Origin: QHXM01 sp032160705
GTDB taxonomy: Bacteria; Acidobacteriota; Blastocatellia; Pyrinomonadales; Pyrinomonadaceae
Assembly: GCA_032160705.1 (NCBI GenBank)
Contig: JAVHVE010000057.1
Coordinates: 124,001 to 188,000 of the forward strand
Length of the DNA: 64,000 nucleotides
Direction: 5' to 3'
Part shown: one piece after another, positions 1 through 7,486 of the stretch
How positions within the stretch are numbered: position 1 is the first letter of the stretch
How the letters are laid out: every line of letters starts with the position of its first letter
Program-made: the position numbers and the translations under genes
The notes under the pieces: generated by a model
What the model saw: only the letters and a program-made list of their open reading frames with translations
Databases searched by the model: none
What the model was told of the DNA's origin: nothing

Positions 1-1
1 T

Positions 2-211
2 CTGGCATGGTCGCCAAAGAGAGAGACGCTGACTGCATTCAGGAGCGCCTGCTGGTATTCCTGGCCTGAACAAACGCGCTCGATGGAGCGGCTACTGGAT
101 TACGACTTCGAGTGGGTGCTGCCCGGACACGGGCGTATTCATCATGACTCGCCTGTCGGGATGCGGGCGCATCTGCGGCGCTGTATTGACTGGATGAGGA
201 CGGTCGCCTGA
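2..211 (+). CDS. MBL-fold metallo-hydrolase, C-terminal fragment
   Basis: The reading frame is open from the left edge and stops with TGA at 209-211, giving the last 69 residues of a protein that starts outside the window. The segment VLPGHGRIHH matches the late beta-strand and metal-ligand histidine region of metallo-beta-lactamase-fold hydrolases (glyoxalase II/RNase Z-like), and SWPEQTRSMERLL before it fits the usual 'fixed number of helices then GHG' layout. The basic tail HLRRCIDWMRTVA ends shortly after, as in many family members. The substrate cannot be told, because the HxHxDH motif lies off the window. The family call is fairly secure from the PGHG motif; the exact function is unknown. 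Confidence 0.6.
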   Translation: MAWSPKRETLTAFRSACWYSWPEQTRSMERLLDYDFEWVLPGHGRIHHDSPVGMRAHLRRCIDWMRTVA

Positions 212-308
212 CAAGTCTTCAACTTTTCTCTTTACTCAAAACTCTTTTTCGGTTACTTTGCCTCGACATCTTTGTTTGCCGGAAATCCCCCTGCGGAGCA
301 ATTAAAAA

Positions 309-881
309 ATGATCCCCCTGAAACGCATCCCCCTGCTGCTCGCTATTTTTCTAACTTTCACCATCACCGGATTCGCTCAAAAATTCTGCACCGTTGCGCC
401 CCCCTCGCCCTTCAAGCATAGCGCCTTGATTGTGACGAGCTACGACCAGCGGGCGCACAGAATGAAGACGACGCTGGAGCACCCGAACGCGCTTGGCAAC
501 GGCCTGCATCTCTACGCCTCTTTCTATTATCAAGACCCGCGCCTGCGTTCCCTTCCCGTTATAGATATTTTCTTCATCTCTGCCGCCAAAAAGCCTTTGT
601 ACAGGGAATCGCACGACCTGAACATCACAGCCGACGGCCACCTTTGGCCTTTTTCCGGCGTGGCGCAATACTACACGGAGGACGGCCCGAAGGGCTTGAT
701 TCTGGAAAAGACCAGGATAACTTTGACCTACGCCAGCTTGCTCAGTCTCCTCAAGGCACACCGGGTACGTGCCCGGCTCGGCGCAGCCGAGTTTGAATTG
801 ACGAACAACCACCTCGAATCCCTGCGCGAAATCGCCATGCTGATGGCTCCGCCGCCGCCCCGGAATCTGGCACGGCGATAA
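309..881 (+). CDS. Secreted protein of unknown function
   Basis: A 190-residue protein with a clear Sec signal peptide: KRIP, then a hydrophobic run to about residue 22, and an AxA-like site near TGFAQ. The mature part contains an aromatic strand-rich centre (residues 60-130) and ends in a proline-rich tail (MAPPPPRNLARR). No domain is recognised. A purine-rich GGAG lies about 11 nt before the ATG. The gene stands alone on this strand, with a good terminator hairpin behind it, so it is probably monocistronic. Export to periplasm or surface is inferred from the signal peptide only. Confidence 0.7.
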   Translation: MIPLKRIPLLLAIFLTFTITGFAQKFCTVAPPSPFKHSALIVTSYDQRAHRMKTTLEHPNALGNGLHLYASFYYQDPRLRSLPVIDIFFISAAKKPLYRESHDLNITADGHLWPFSGVAQYYTEDGPKGLILEKTRITLTYASLLSLLKAHRVRARLGAAEFELTNNHLESLREIAMLMAPPPPRNLARR

Positions 882-909
882 AGCTCAACGGAAAAGTTTA
901 AGTTCAGAG

Positions 910-938
910 ACGGGCGCGTGCTATTCAGCGCCCGTTTT
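910..938 (+). terminator. Rho-independent terminator
   Basis: ACGGGCGC and GCGCCCGT form an 8-bp GC-rich stem around a 9-nt loop, followed directly by TTTT. It lies 28 nt after the stop codon of the secreted-protein gene. Confidence 0.7.
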
Positions 939-949
939 GCTATAACAAG

Positions 950-1035
950 CAGGAGACAGAAGTCAGAAGTCAGGAGACAGAATAAAAAGCTGTAACTGCT
1001 TTTCTTCTGTCTCCTGACTTCTGTTTCCTGACTCC
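950..1035. repeat. Palindromic heptamer-arm repeat, family A (A1)
   Basis: The left arm is a run of CAGGAGA/CAGAAGT units and the right arm is the inverse (TCTCCTG, ACTTCTG); they flank a short core. It ends 6 nt before the lepA start codon, so lepA has no recognisable Shine-Dalgarno sequence of its own. Related copies lie at 10747, 15189, 31646, 34513, 35769 and 43956. Confidence 0.85.
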
Positions 1036-1041
1036 TTTTTT

Positions 1042-2841
1042 ATGAATCCAGAACGCATCAGAAATTTCTCCATCATCGCGCACATAGATCATGGCAAGTC
1101 CACGCTCGCCGACCGGCTGCTTGAGAAGACAGGCGCTGTCACCGGGCGCGACATGTCTGCTCAGGTTCTGGACAACATGGATTTGGAGCGCGAGCGCGGC
1201 ATCACCATCAAGTCGCACGCTGTCCGGCTCGATTACAAGGCGCGGGATGGCCAGTCTTATGTGCTTAATTTGATAGACACCCCGGGGCACGTTGATTTCT
1301 CTTACGAAGTCTCGCGCTCGCTTTCGGCCTGTGAGGGTGCGCTCCTGGTCGTTGACGCTTCGCAGGGCGTGGAAGCGCAAACGCTCGCCAACACCTATCT
1401 GGCGATAGACAACAATCTCGAACTGATTCCTGTCATCAATAAAATTGACCTGCCGGGAGCAGAGCCAGAAAAGGCCATCGAGCAGATCGAACACGTCATC
1501 GGCCTTGAGACGCACAACGCCATCTTCACCTCCGCCAAGACGGGTGTGGGCGTTGACGAAGTGCTCGAAGCCATCGTGCGTGACGTGCCGCCGCCAAAAG
1601 GTGACGCCGAGGCTCCGCTGATGGCGCTCATTTTCGATTCCTGGTACGACTCTTACAGGGGCGTGATCGTCCTCTTCCGCGTGATTGACGGCACAATCAA
1701 GCCCGGCATGAAGATTCGCTTTTTCAACACGGGGCGCGACTACCAGGTCGAAACAATCGGCGTCAATCGCCCGCGCCCGACGCCAATTGATAGATTGAGC
1801 GTTGGTGAAGTCGGGTTTCTGACAGCTTCAATTAAAGAAGTCGCCGACGTGCAGATCGGCGACACGATCACGGAAAGCGCGCGACCAACGCTTGAGCCAT
1901 TTCCCGGCTTTCAAGAAATTAAGCCAATGGTCTTCGCGGGGCTGTATCCTGTGGACACGAATCAATATGAAGAACTGCGCGACGCGCTCGATAAATTACG
2001 ATTGAACGATGCGTCGTTTTTCTATGAGCCGGAATCCTCAACCGCGCTGGGTTTTGGTTTTCGCTGCGGCTTTCTCGGCCTGCTGCACATGGAGATCGTG
2101 CAGGAGAGGCTGGAGCGCGAATTCAATCTGGACTTGATTACGACCGCGCCCGGCGTGCGCTATCGGGTGACGACGACCGACGGCGTCACGACCGAGATTG
2201 ATTCGCCCGCGAAGATGCCCGATCCCGGCAGGATTGTGAAGATCGAAGAGCCTGTGATTTTGGCGACCATTCTCACTTCAGACGATTACCTCGGCGGCAT
2301 CCTGCCCCTGCTGGAAGAAAAGCGTGGCATCCAGAAAAAGTTTGAGTACATCGCGTCCAATCGTGTGATGCTTACCTATGAGCTGCCTTTGAACGAGATC
2401 GTGCTCGATTTTTATGATCGCCTGAAATCCGTCTCGCGCGGCTACGCTTCGCTCGACTATCATTTCGCCGGTCACTGGGAATCAGACCTCGTCAAGTTGG
2501 ACGTGCTCGTGGCAAACGAACCCGTCGATGCGCTCTCGCTCGTCCTGCATCGCGACACGGCGCAAGCGAAGGGGCGCGCGCTCGCCGAGAAGATGAAGCA
2601 ACTCATCCCGCGCCAGCTTTTTGAAGTTCCCATTCAGGCCGCCATCGGCAACAAGGTCGTCGCGCGCGAAACCGTTAAAGCGCTGGGCAAAAACGTCATC
2701 GCCAAATGCTACGGCGGCGACATCTCGCGCAAACGTAAGCTCCTCGAAAAACAGAAAGAGGGCAAGAAGCGCATGAAGAAGGTCGGGCGCGTCGAGATTC
2801 CGCAGGAGGCTTTCCTCGCCGTGCTCAAGGTCAATGAGTGA
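1042..2841 (+). CDS. lepA: Elongation factor 4 (LepA), ribosomal back-translocase GTPase
   Basis: This 599-residue protein has the length and architecture of LepA/EF-4. The G1 P-loop is AHIDHGKST (residues 13-21), G3 is DTPGHVDF, and G4 is NKID. Domain 2 and the EF-G-like domains follow, and the LepA-specific C-terminal domain ends in the basic stretch RKRKLLEKQKEGKKRMK and VEIPQEAFLAVLKV. EF-4 is a cytoplasmic translational GTPase that binds ribosomes and affects initiation and elongation under stress. The start is ATG at 1042, only 6 nt behind a palindromic repeat. The stop overlaps a GTG codon of the downstream frame, and a second, diverged copy of the lepA 3' end lies 0.8 kb downstream. 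Confidence 0.97.
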   Translation: MNPERIRNFSIIAHIDHGKSTLADRLLEKTGAVTGRDMSAQVLDNMDLERERGITIKSHAVRLDYKARDGQSYVLNLIDTPGHVDFSYEVSRSLSACEGALLVVDASQGVEAQTLANTYLAIDNNLELIPVINKIDLPGAEPEKAIEQIEHVIGLETHNAIFTSAKTGVGVDEVLEAIVRDVPPPKGDAEAPLMALIFDSWYDSYRGVIVLFRVIDGTIKPGMKIRFFNTGRDYQVETIGVNRPRPTPIDRLSVGEVGFLTASIKEVADVQIGDTITESARPTLEPFPGFQEIKPMVFAGLYPVDTNQYEELRDALDKLRLNDASFFYEPESSTALGFGFRCGFLGLLHMEIVQERLEREFNLDLITTAPGVRYRVTTTDGVTTEIDSPAKMPDPGRIVKIEEPVILATILTSDDYLGGILPLLEEKRGIQKKFEYIASNRVMLTYELPLNEIVLDFYDRLKSVSRGYASLDYHFAGHWESDLVKLDVLVANEPVDALSLVLHRDTAQAKGRALAEKMKQLIPRQLFEVPIQAAIGNKVVARETVKALGKNVIAKCYGGDISRKRKLLEKQKEGKKRMKKVGRVEIPQEAFLAVLKVNE

Positions 2842-2894
2842 AAAATATAACCGTAGAGTTACAATGGTTCTGCCTTGCTGAACAGGAGAAAGAT

Positions 2895-3110
2895 ATGCTT
2901 TTTCACGTAGTTCTTGAACAGGCTGAAGACGGCTGGATTGTTGCTGAATGCCCTGCGCTTCCGGGTTGCATTTCTCAAGGTAAAGATGAAAAGGAAGCTC
3001 TGGATAATATCAAAGAAGCGATAACGGCCTGGTTATGGGCTGAAGACCAGAAGGCCATCTCAGAATTACCGGCTCAGTCCGGGAAGCAGCCAATCGTTGT
3101 CTCAATATGA
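2895..3110 (+). CDS. hicB: HicB-family antitoxin
   Basis: A 71-residue protein with the pattern typical of HicB: FHVVLEQAEDGWIVAECPALPGC, then GKDEKEALDNIKEAI, an RNase-H-like partial fold that binds and blocks HicA. I chose the ATG at 2895 because AGGAG sits 7 nt upstream; the same frame is open back to a GTG at 2838 that overlaps the lepA stop, so an extended 90-residue form coupled to lepA is possible. No C-terminal helix-turn-helix or ribbon-helix-helix is visible, so it is a minimal HicB. It precedes the toxin gene, the reverse of the E. coli order. Confidence 0.8.
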   Translation: MLFHVVLEQAEDGWIVAECPALPGCISQGKDEKEALDNIKEAITAWLWAEDQKAISELPAQSGKQPIVVSI

Positions 3111-3121
3111 TTGTTTGATCC

Positions 3122-3151
3122 GGCGCGACGTTGTTCACGACGTTGTTCACA
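3122..3151. promoter_or_regulatory. Possible operator: tandem GACGTTGTTCAC-like repeat
   Basis: Two adjacent direct repeats (CGACGTTGTTCA, CGACGTTGTTCAC) sit in the hicB-hicA gap, where a regulator of the toxin-antitoxin operon could bind. No -35/-10 pair is convincing here. Confidence 0.3.
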
Positions 3152-3184
3152 CCATTTCACCTGTAATAGCAGTACACTGATGAC

Positions 3185-3406
3185 ATGGGTAGGCTTGGCA
3201 ATATTTCAGGCAAAGATGCAGTCAAGGCGTTTCAGAAGGCCGGATGGCAGCCGATAGGTCAGGTGGGAAGCCACCTCGTCATGGTTAAACCCGGTGTTCG
3301 TGTCAACCTCTCTATTCCTCAACATAAAGAGTTATCGGTTGGAACACTTCGCGCTCTGATACGCAATGCCGGTTTGACTGTTGATGAATTCCTAAAGCTG
3401 CTCTGA
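3185..3406 (+). CDS. hicA: HicA-family mRNA interferase toxin
   Basis: A 73-residue protein of HicA (YcfA) length. The double-stranded-RNA-binding-like fold is recognisable from the helix SGKDAVKAFQKAGW, the GSHLVM strand with the catalytic histidine (H30), the IPQHKELSVGTLRALI segment and the terminal VDEFLKLL. In this family the toxin cleaves mRNA in a ribosome-independent way and is neutralised by HicB. It is 74 nt downstream of hicB; the gap holds two tandem copies of GACGTTGTTCAC, which could be an operator, although this is inference. The pair looks intact and lies between the real lepA end and a second lepA-tail copy. Confidence 0.82.
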   Translation: MGRLGNISGKDAVKAFQKAGWQPIGQVGSHLVMVKPGVRVNLSIPQHKELSVGTLRALIRNAGLTVDEFLKLL

Positions 3407-3491
3407 ATTAACTGGAATAGATTTAGAAATCAAGAAATCATTTTCAACTCAAGCCAAACAATGTCGTGCGCATTATTACAGGATGGGATAT

Positions 3492-3683
3492 ATGAGTAAG
3501 AAGATGAGAACCCTCTCCGAAGATGAAGTTGACGAACTTGTCATCGCACATGCTGACGACGATTCTGCTTGGGAGAAGCCTGTCCGCGTGCGTAGATCGA
3601 AATCCTCTGCGGTCTCGTTGCGGGTAAAACTTGCTTCACGAGCCGCATTGAGATTCCGCAAGAAGCATTCTTCGTTGTCTTGA
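3492..3683 (+). pseudogene. Truncated antitoxin-like gene (CopG/BrnA-like N-terminus)
   Basis: Translation from the ATG at 3492 gives MSKKMRTLSEDEVDELV and then a segment rich in R, K and S ending KSSAVSLRVKLASRAA. It resembles the N-terminal half of small ribbon-helix-helix-type antitoxins. After that the frame runs into sequence homologous to the lepA 3' end in another frame (residues LRFRKKHSSLS are out-of-frame lepA tail), so the natural C-terminus is missing. The junction falls at about 3643. No partner toxin is visible. I read it as a broken toxin-antitoxin remnant; the family name is tentative. Confidence 0.45.
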
Positions 3684-3697
3684 AAGTTAATGAATGA
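3644..3697 (+). pseudogene. Second, recoded copy of the lepA 3' end
   Basis: In the frame beginning at 3644 the sequence encodes RIEIPQEAFFVVLKVNE and a TGA stop, against RVEIPQEAFLAVLKVNE in lepA (2788-2841). Over the last 48 nt 36 positions match, and most differences are at third codon positions, so the copy diverged under coding selection and is not a recent duplication. It is only a tail, with no start. See findings. Confidence 0.75.
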
Positions 3698-3715
3698 AAT
3701 AGGAGGAAACCTGGG

Positions 3716-3868
3716 ATGAAACGCTCAGGTTTAATTCTTACCTTCTTGTTAATGTTCGCGACTGGCCTGAACACCCAGCACGGGCATCCTTCCGCGCGCG
3801 AGGAGAAGCCGGTCGTTTTGCTGACGGGGCTCGGCGAGATGAGTCATCCGTCTGTCACCATCTTATGA
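3716..3868 (+). pseudogene. Remnant of a secreted TPR-type protein gene
   Basis: The ATG at 3716, with AGGAGGAAA upstream, begins a 50-residue peptide: a signal sequence (MKRSGLILTFLLMFATGL) followed by EEKPVVLLTGLGEMSHP. From memory, this resembles the N-terminal region of acidobacterial secreted tetratricopeptide proteins, where HHPV and then the first TPR helix follow. Here the frame stops after SVTIL, so only the 5' end is left. Its TGA overlaps the ATG of the next gene (ATGA). Either it is a relic, or a very short leader peptide coupled to the next gene. Confidence 0.45.
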
Positions 3869-4308
3869 ACTTCCTGGCTAGATTCTTAAAAGTTTTCATC
3901 TTTGCGCTTGTGCTCTCGGCGCTCGGCGCTCTCGTTTTCTATTGGCTGGTCGTCTCAGGCAGTAAATTACGGACTGACGTCACCTCTGAGGAATTCTCCT
4001 CCACTGTCAAAACCGCTGTTGGGGCGTGGGTCGGTTTTATCACGGTGTTGAGTTCTCTGCTGGCTCTCACAGGGATGAAGCAAACGATTTCCGTTCCAGT
4101 GTATGACCGGAACATTTTTCTCCATAGGGTCAACGCGGCAATCACCAGTTTGCGCTACCGCCCATCTCAACAGAGCGATCATCTGCTCGTCTTCAAGCCG
4201 CTGGGAGTCGCCGTGCTCGCTGAAAAAATCACGGTTCAACTCGGACAGGATTCAGCAGCCATCACCGCCCCGCGCGGGCTCATACGCAAGCTTCGGGAAA
4301 GACTTTAA
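3865..4308 (+). CDS. Membrane protein of unknown function
   Basis: A 147-residue protein with two hydrophobic segments (about residues 7-27 and 52-69) separated by a short polar loop, then a soluble domain of about 75 residues (VPVYDRNIFLHRVN onwards) ending in basic residues. By the positive-inside rule the soluble part is likely cytoplasmic. No family is recognised. Its ATG overlaps the stop of the preceding signal-peptide remnant, which suggests coupling or a former fusion. It ends 43 nt before the SbcC-like gene on the same strand. Confidence 0.5.
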   Translation: MNFLARFLKVFIFALVLSALGALVFYWLVVSGSKLRTDVTSEEFSSTVKTAVGAWVGFITVLSSLLALTGMKQTISVPVYDRNIFLHRVNAAITSLRYRPSQQSDHLLVFKPLGVAVLAEKITVQLGQDSAAITAPRGLIRKLRERL

Positions 4309-4351
4309 TCTTTACTTCGGGCAGAATAAGACCAGGCGGGAATATCAAGAG

Positions 4352-7300
4352 ATGCACGTCACACGGGTCGAACTCGACAACATCAAATCTTACGAGCGCG
4401 CGGAGTTTAATTTCCAGCGCGGCATCACGGCGATCACGGGTGAGAACGGCGCTGGCAAAACCACGATTCTCGAAGCCATCGCGTGGTCGCTCTTCGACAT
4501 GCTCGACTACAAGAAAGAGGATTTCCTGCGGCGCGGCGCGAAAAAAGGCTCTGTCCGTGTCACCTTTGAAAGCGATATAGACGAGAGACGCTACACCGTT
4601 TACAGAGACACAGGCCAGGGCTATTACGTTTATGATGAAGGTCTCGGCATTCGTCTTGCCGAGAAGAAGACAGACGTTTCAGCCACGCTTCGCAAACTGC
4701 TGGGCACCGAGCCGGGCACTGACATGGAAGCCCTGTTTCGCTCCGCCATCGGCGTTCCGCAGGGGACGTTCACGGCGGATTTCCTGCGCCCGGCGACACA
4801 GCGCAAAGCCGCTTTCGACCGGCTGCTCAAAGTCGAAGAGTACAGAGACGGGGCGGAGCGCCTGCGCGACACGGTTAACCTGATTCACGAACGAACGGCG
4901 GAGATCAAAGGTCGCATCGCCGGGGCGGAAAGCCAGCTTGCGCGTTACGATGAGCTGGTCGAGGAGCACAGGGCTGTCGCAGCGCGAGCAGCGGAGTTGA
5001 CAACTGCGCTTGGCAGTTTGCAGCAGGAGATTCAGCTTCGCGAGAAGAACGTCCGGGCGATGGACGATGCTCTGCGCCTGATGGATGAAGCGCGCTCGCT
5101 CAGAGATCGCCGCGAGGTCGAACACGAAGCGGCTGCAAATCGTCTGCCTGCTTTGCGGTCGGAGCGCGACGCTGCGCAAGCTGCCATGGAGCGTAAGCTC
5201 GCGACCGAAGCCGATTACAACGCGCACCTTGCCGCGGATAATCTTTTACGCAAGCTGGACACGGAGCGCGCTGCTCGCGACCGTTTGCGCGCCGAAGCGT
5301 CGGGCATCGAAAGCCTGCTCGCATCTGCGCGCAACGACGCGCAACGCCTTGCCGAAGCGGTCGAGCGCGCCGTCGCTGCTCGCGCATCTCTGGCGGCGCT
5401 TGAGGCTGACATCGGCACGCAAGCCGAATTGGAGCGCGAGCGTGAACGATTGCGCGAGTTGCGCGCTCAAGCTCAAAGCGAGCGCTCACGTCTCGCCCGA
5501 TTGGATGCGGAATTGGACGGCTTGCGCAAGCTGCACACCCAGACGAAAGAGCGGCTGCGAGAAGCTGAAAAGGGAGAAGGGGCGCAGGATAGAGCAGCGC
5601 GCCTTGAAAGCGAGCGGCTTGAGGTCGAGACCACTTTGAGCAAGGTCGAGAAAGCCGCGACGAGTTACAAACATCTCTCCAATCAGCGCAAGGAGGCGAC
5701 GCGCGAGGTCGAACGTCTGCGGCGTGAAATTGTTGTCCACGAAAAAGAGGCAGGCGCGCTTGAGAAGTTTTCCGTCAAAGCAGCGGAAGCCGTGAGCCTC
5801 ACAGCACGCGAAAGTGAGTTAACAGAGCAGCTCGCCCGCCTGCGCGCCCAGATTGAGCACGACGCGAAATTCCATCGTGAAGTCAAAAACGGCCTCTGCC
5901 CGATTCTCTCCGAACGCTGCCTGAACATCGGCGAGAATCAGACGCTGGAAGACTATTTCACCGATCAACTGGCGACGAACAGCGCGCAACTGACCACGAT
6001 GGAGAAGGAGCGTGCCGGGCTGAATGTGGCGGTACGCGAAGCACGCGATGCCGAAAAGCATCTGGGGAGATTAGAAAGCGCACGCAGGCAACTGGCAGCG
6101 GAGCGCCAGTTGCTGACAGAGCGCGAGGCCGCACTTGCCAACCTCGACCGCGAGATTGCCGGGCTGACCCATGCGAGCCGCGAGCGCTTGAACGAATTGA
6201 AAGCCACGCTCTCAGGCATTGACGGCTCTCTGATTACGGAGCGCGAAGCCTCTTTGCGCTATGCGGAACTCAAGCCGCTCGAACAGCGTCTCTCTGAGAT
6301 AGAGCAGGAAGGCAAGCGCAAGCGCGACGAGCGTGCAAGCGTCGCTGCCGTAGCAGACGCGCTTCCCGAACTTGAGAAAGATATGCAAGAGGTCGAACAA
6401 CGGCTGACGGCACTGGGTGATCCGCGCGGGCGCGCTCATGCGCTTCGTCAGGAAGCCGCAAGCGAAGAGCAGCGCAAAGGAGAGTTGGCGGGAGCGATTG
6501 CTTCGCAGCGCGCTCTTGAAAATCAGGCGCAGGAGATCATTGGAAAGCTCGCACAATACAGCTCACTGGACAGCCAGTGGGAAGAGGCGCGGCGTGAACG
6601 CGACCGCACTGTGAGCGCGCACCGCGAGTATCTTGAAAGTCACGCTCTCGCCGCCAGTTTGCCGTTGCGCCAGGCTGAATTGGAGAAAGCTGAAGACGCG
6701 ATTGCGCGAGCGGCGCGTGAAGTCGCAGCCGCGCGTGAGGGCTACGATAAGGCTTCGCGCGCTTACAGCCGCGAGCAACACGACGTTGAGCGTGCCGCGC
6801 TCGTTGAAGCAAGTAAGCTCGAAGCAGCCACGCGTGCCATGCTGGAAGAAACACGTAAAGGCGAAGCGAGCCTGTCGGCGGAGATTGCGCGTCTACAGGA
6901 AGTGCGCGCGGCGATGCGTGAGCAGTTTCGCGAAAGGGAGCGGCTTGAGGAGCTGGACGAAACGACCGAGTTTATCCGCGACACGCTCAAAGCTGCCGGG
7001 CCGCTCGTCACCGAAAGCTACCTGTACAACATCTCTCTGGAAGCCAACCAGCTCTTCCGCGAGATTACGGGCGAAGCGGGGCGGGCGCTGCGTTGGTCGC
7101 GCGATTACGAAATCATGCTGGAAGAGGAAGGACACGAACGCTCATTCCCGAACCTTTCGGGCGGCGAGCAGATGGCTGCCGCGCTCTCAATTCGCCTCGC
7201 GCTCCTGACGCAGCTTTCCGACATCCGGCTCGCCTTTTTCGACGAGCCGACGACCAACATGGATGCCGAGCGGCGCGAGCGTCTCGCCCAGCAAATCGGA

Positions 7301-7438
7301 CAGGTGCAGCACTTCGATCAACTCTTTATCATCTCGCACGACGACACGTTTGAGGAGAACGTCGATCACATCATCCACGTCAAGAGAAAGGATGAGGGCG
7401 GAGGGATGAGGGATGAAACAATGGAAATGAGCAACTGA
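4352..7438 (+). CDS. SbcC/Rad50-like SMC-family ATPase
   Basis: The 1028-residue protein has a split ABC ATPase. The N-terminal lobe holds the Walker A motif GENGAGKT (30-37). Two long, very charged coiled-coil arms (about 170-500 and 540-880) surround an apex with CPILSERC (C516, C523), the expected zinc-hook position, though not a plain CxxC. The C-terminal lobe holds the signature LSGGEQ (from 935) and the Walker B/D-loop FFDEPTTNMD (D964). The family works in double-strand break repair with an SbcD/Mre11 nuclease, but none is encoded nearby. I chose ATG 4352 because MHVTRVELDNIKSYE is the usual N-terminus. The last 16 residues (KDEGGGMRDE...) are translated from a palindromic repeat arm. 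Confidence 0.88.
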   Translation: MHVTRVELDNIKSYERAEFNFQRGITAITGENGAGKTTILEAIAWSLFDMLDYKKEDFLRRGAKKGSVRVTFESDIDERRYTVYRDTGQGYYVYDEGLGIRLAEKKTDVSATLRKLLGTEPGTDMEALFRSAIGVPQGTFTADFLRPATQRKAAFDRLLKVEEYRDGAERLRDTVNLIHERTAEIKGRIAGAESQLARYDELVEEHRAVAARAAELTTALGSLQQEIQLREKNVRAMDDALRLMDEARSLRDRREVEHEAAANRLPALRSERDAAQAAMERKLATEADYNAHLAADNLLRKLDTERAARDRLRAEASGIESLLASARNDAQRLAEAVERAVAARASLAALEADIGTQAELERERERLRELRAQAQSERSRLARLDAELDGLRKLHTQTKERLREAEKGEGAQDRAARLESERLEVETTLSKVEKAATSYKHLSNQRKEATREVERLRREIVVHEKEAGALEKFSVKAAEAVSLTARESELTEQLARLRAQIEHDAKFHREVKNGLCPILSERCLNIGENQTLEDYFTDQLATNSAQLTTMEKERAGLNVAVREARDAEKHLGRLESARRQLAAERQLLTEREAALANLDREIAGLTHASRERLNELKATLSGIDGSLITEREASLRYAELKPLEQRLSEIEQEGKRKRDERASVAAVADALPELEKDMQEVEQRLTALGDPRGRAHALRQEAASEEQRKGELAGAIASQRALENQAQEIIGKLAQYSSLDSQWEEARRERDRTVSAHREYLESHALAASLPLRQAELEKAEDAIARAAREVAAAREGYDKASRAYSREQHDVERAALVEASKLEAATRAMLEETRKGEASLSAEIARLQEVRAAMREQFRERERLEELDETTEFIRDTLKAAGPLVTESYLYNISLEANQLFREITGEAGRALRWSRDYEIMLEEEGHERSFPNLSGGEQMAAALSIRLALLTQLSDIRLAFFDEPTTNMDAERRERLAQQIGQVQHFDQLFIISHDDTFEENVDHIIHVKRKDEGGGMRDETMEMSN

Positions 7439-7486
7439 AATGAGCGAGAGTTCTTCACTTCATCCCTCATCCCTCCGCCCTCATCC
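7390..7486. repeat. Palindromic repeat family C (C1) across a gene junction
   Basis: The left arm 7390-7417 and right arm 7459-7486 are perfect inverted repeats of 28 nt made of GATGAGG-type units. The 41-nt loop holds the stop codon of the SbcC-like gene and the start codon of the next gene, so both proteins carry repeat-derived residues (C-terminal in one, N-terminal in the other). Confidence 0.95.

Noticed and set aside
3476..3774. Minus-strand short proteins in the lepA downstream region
   Set aside because: They run antisense to the antitoxin and TPR stumps and lack ribosome-binding sites.
5085..5639. Second reading frame of 184 codons inside the SbcC-like gene
   Set aside because: GC-rich coiled-coil coding sequence yields long shadow frames; composition (S, R, A, C) is typical of shadow translation and no motif is present.
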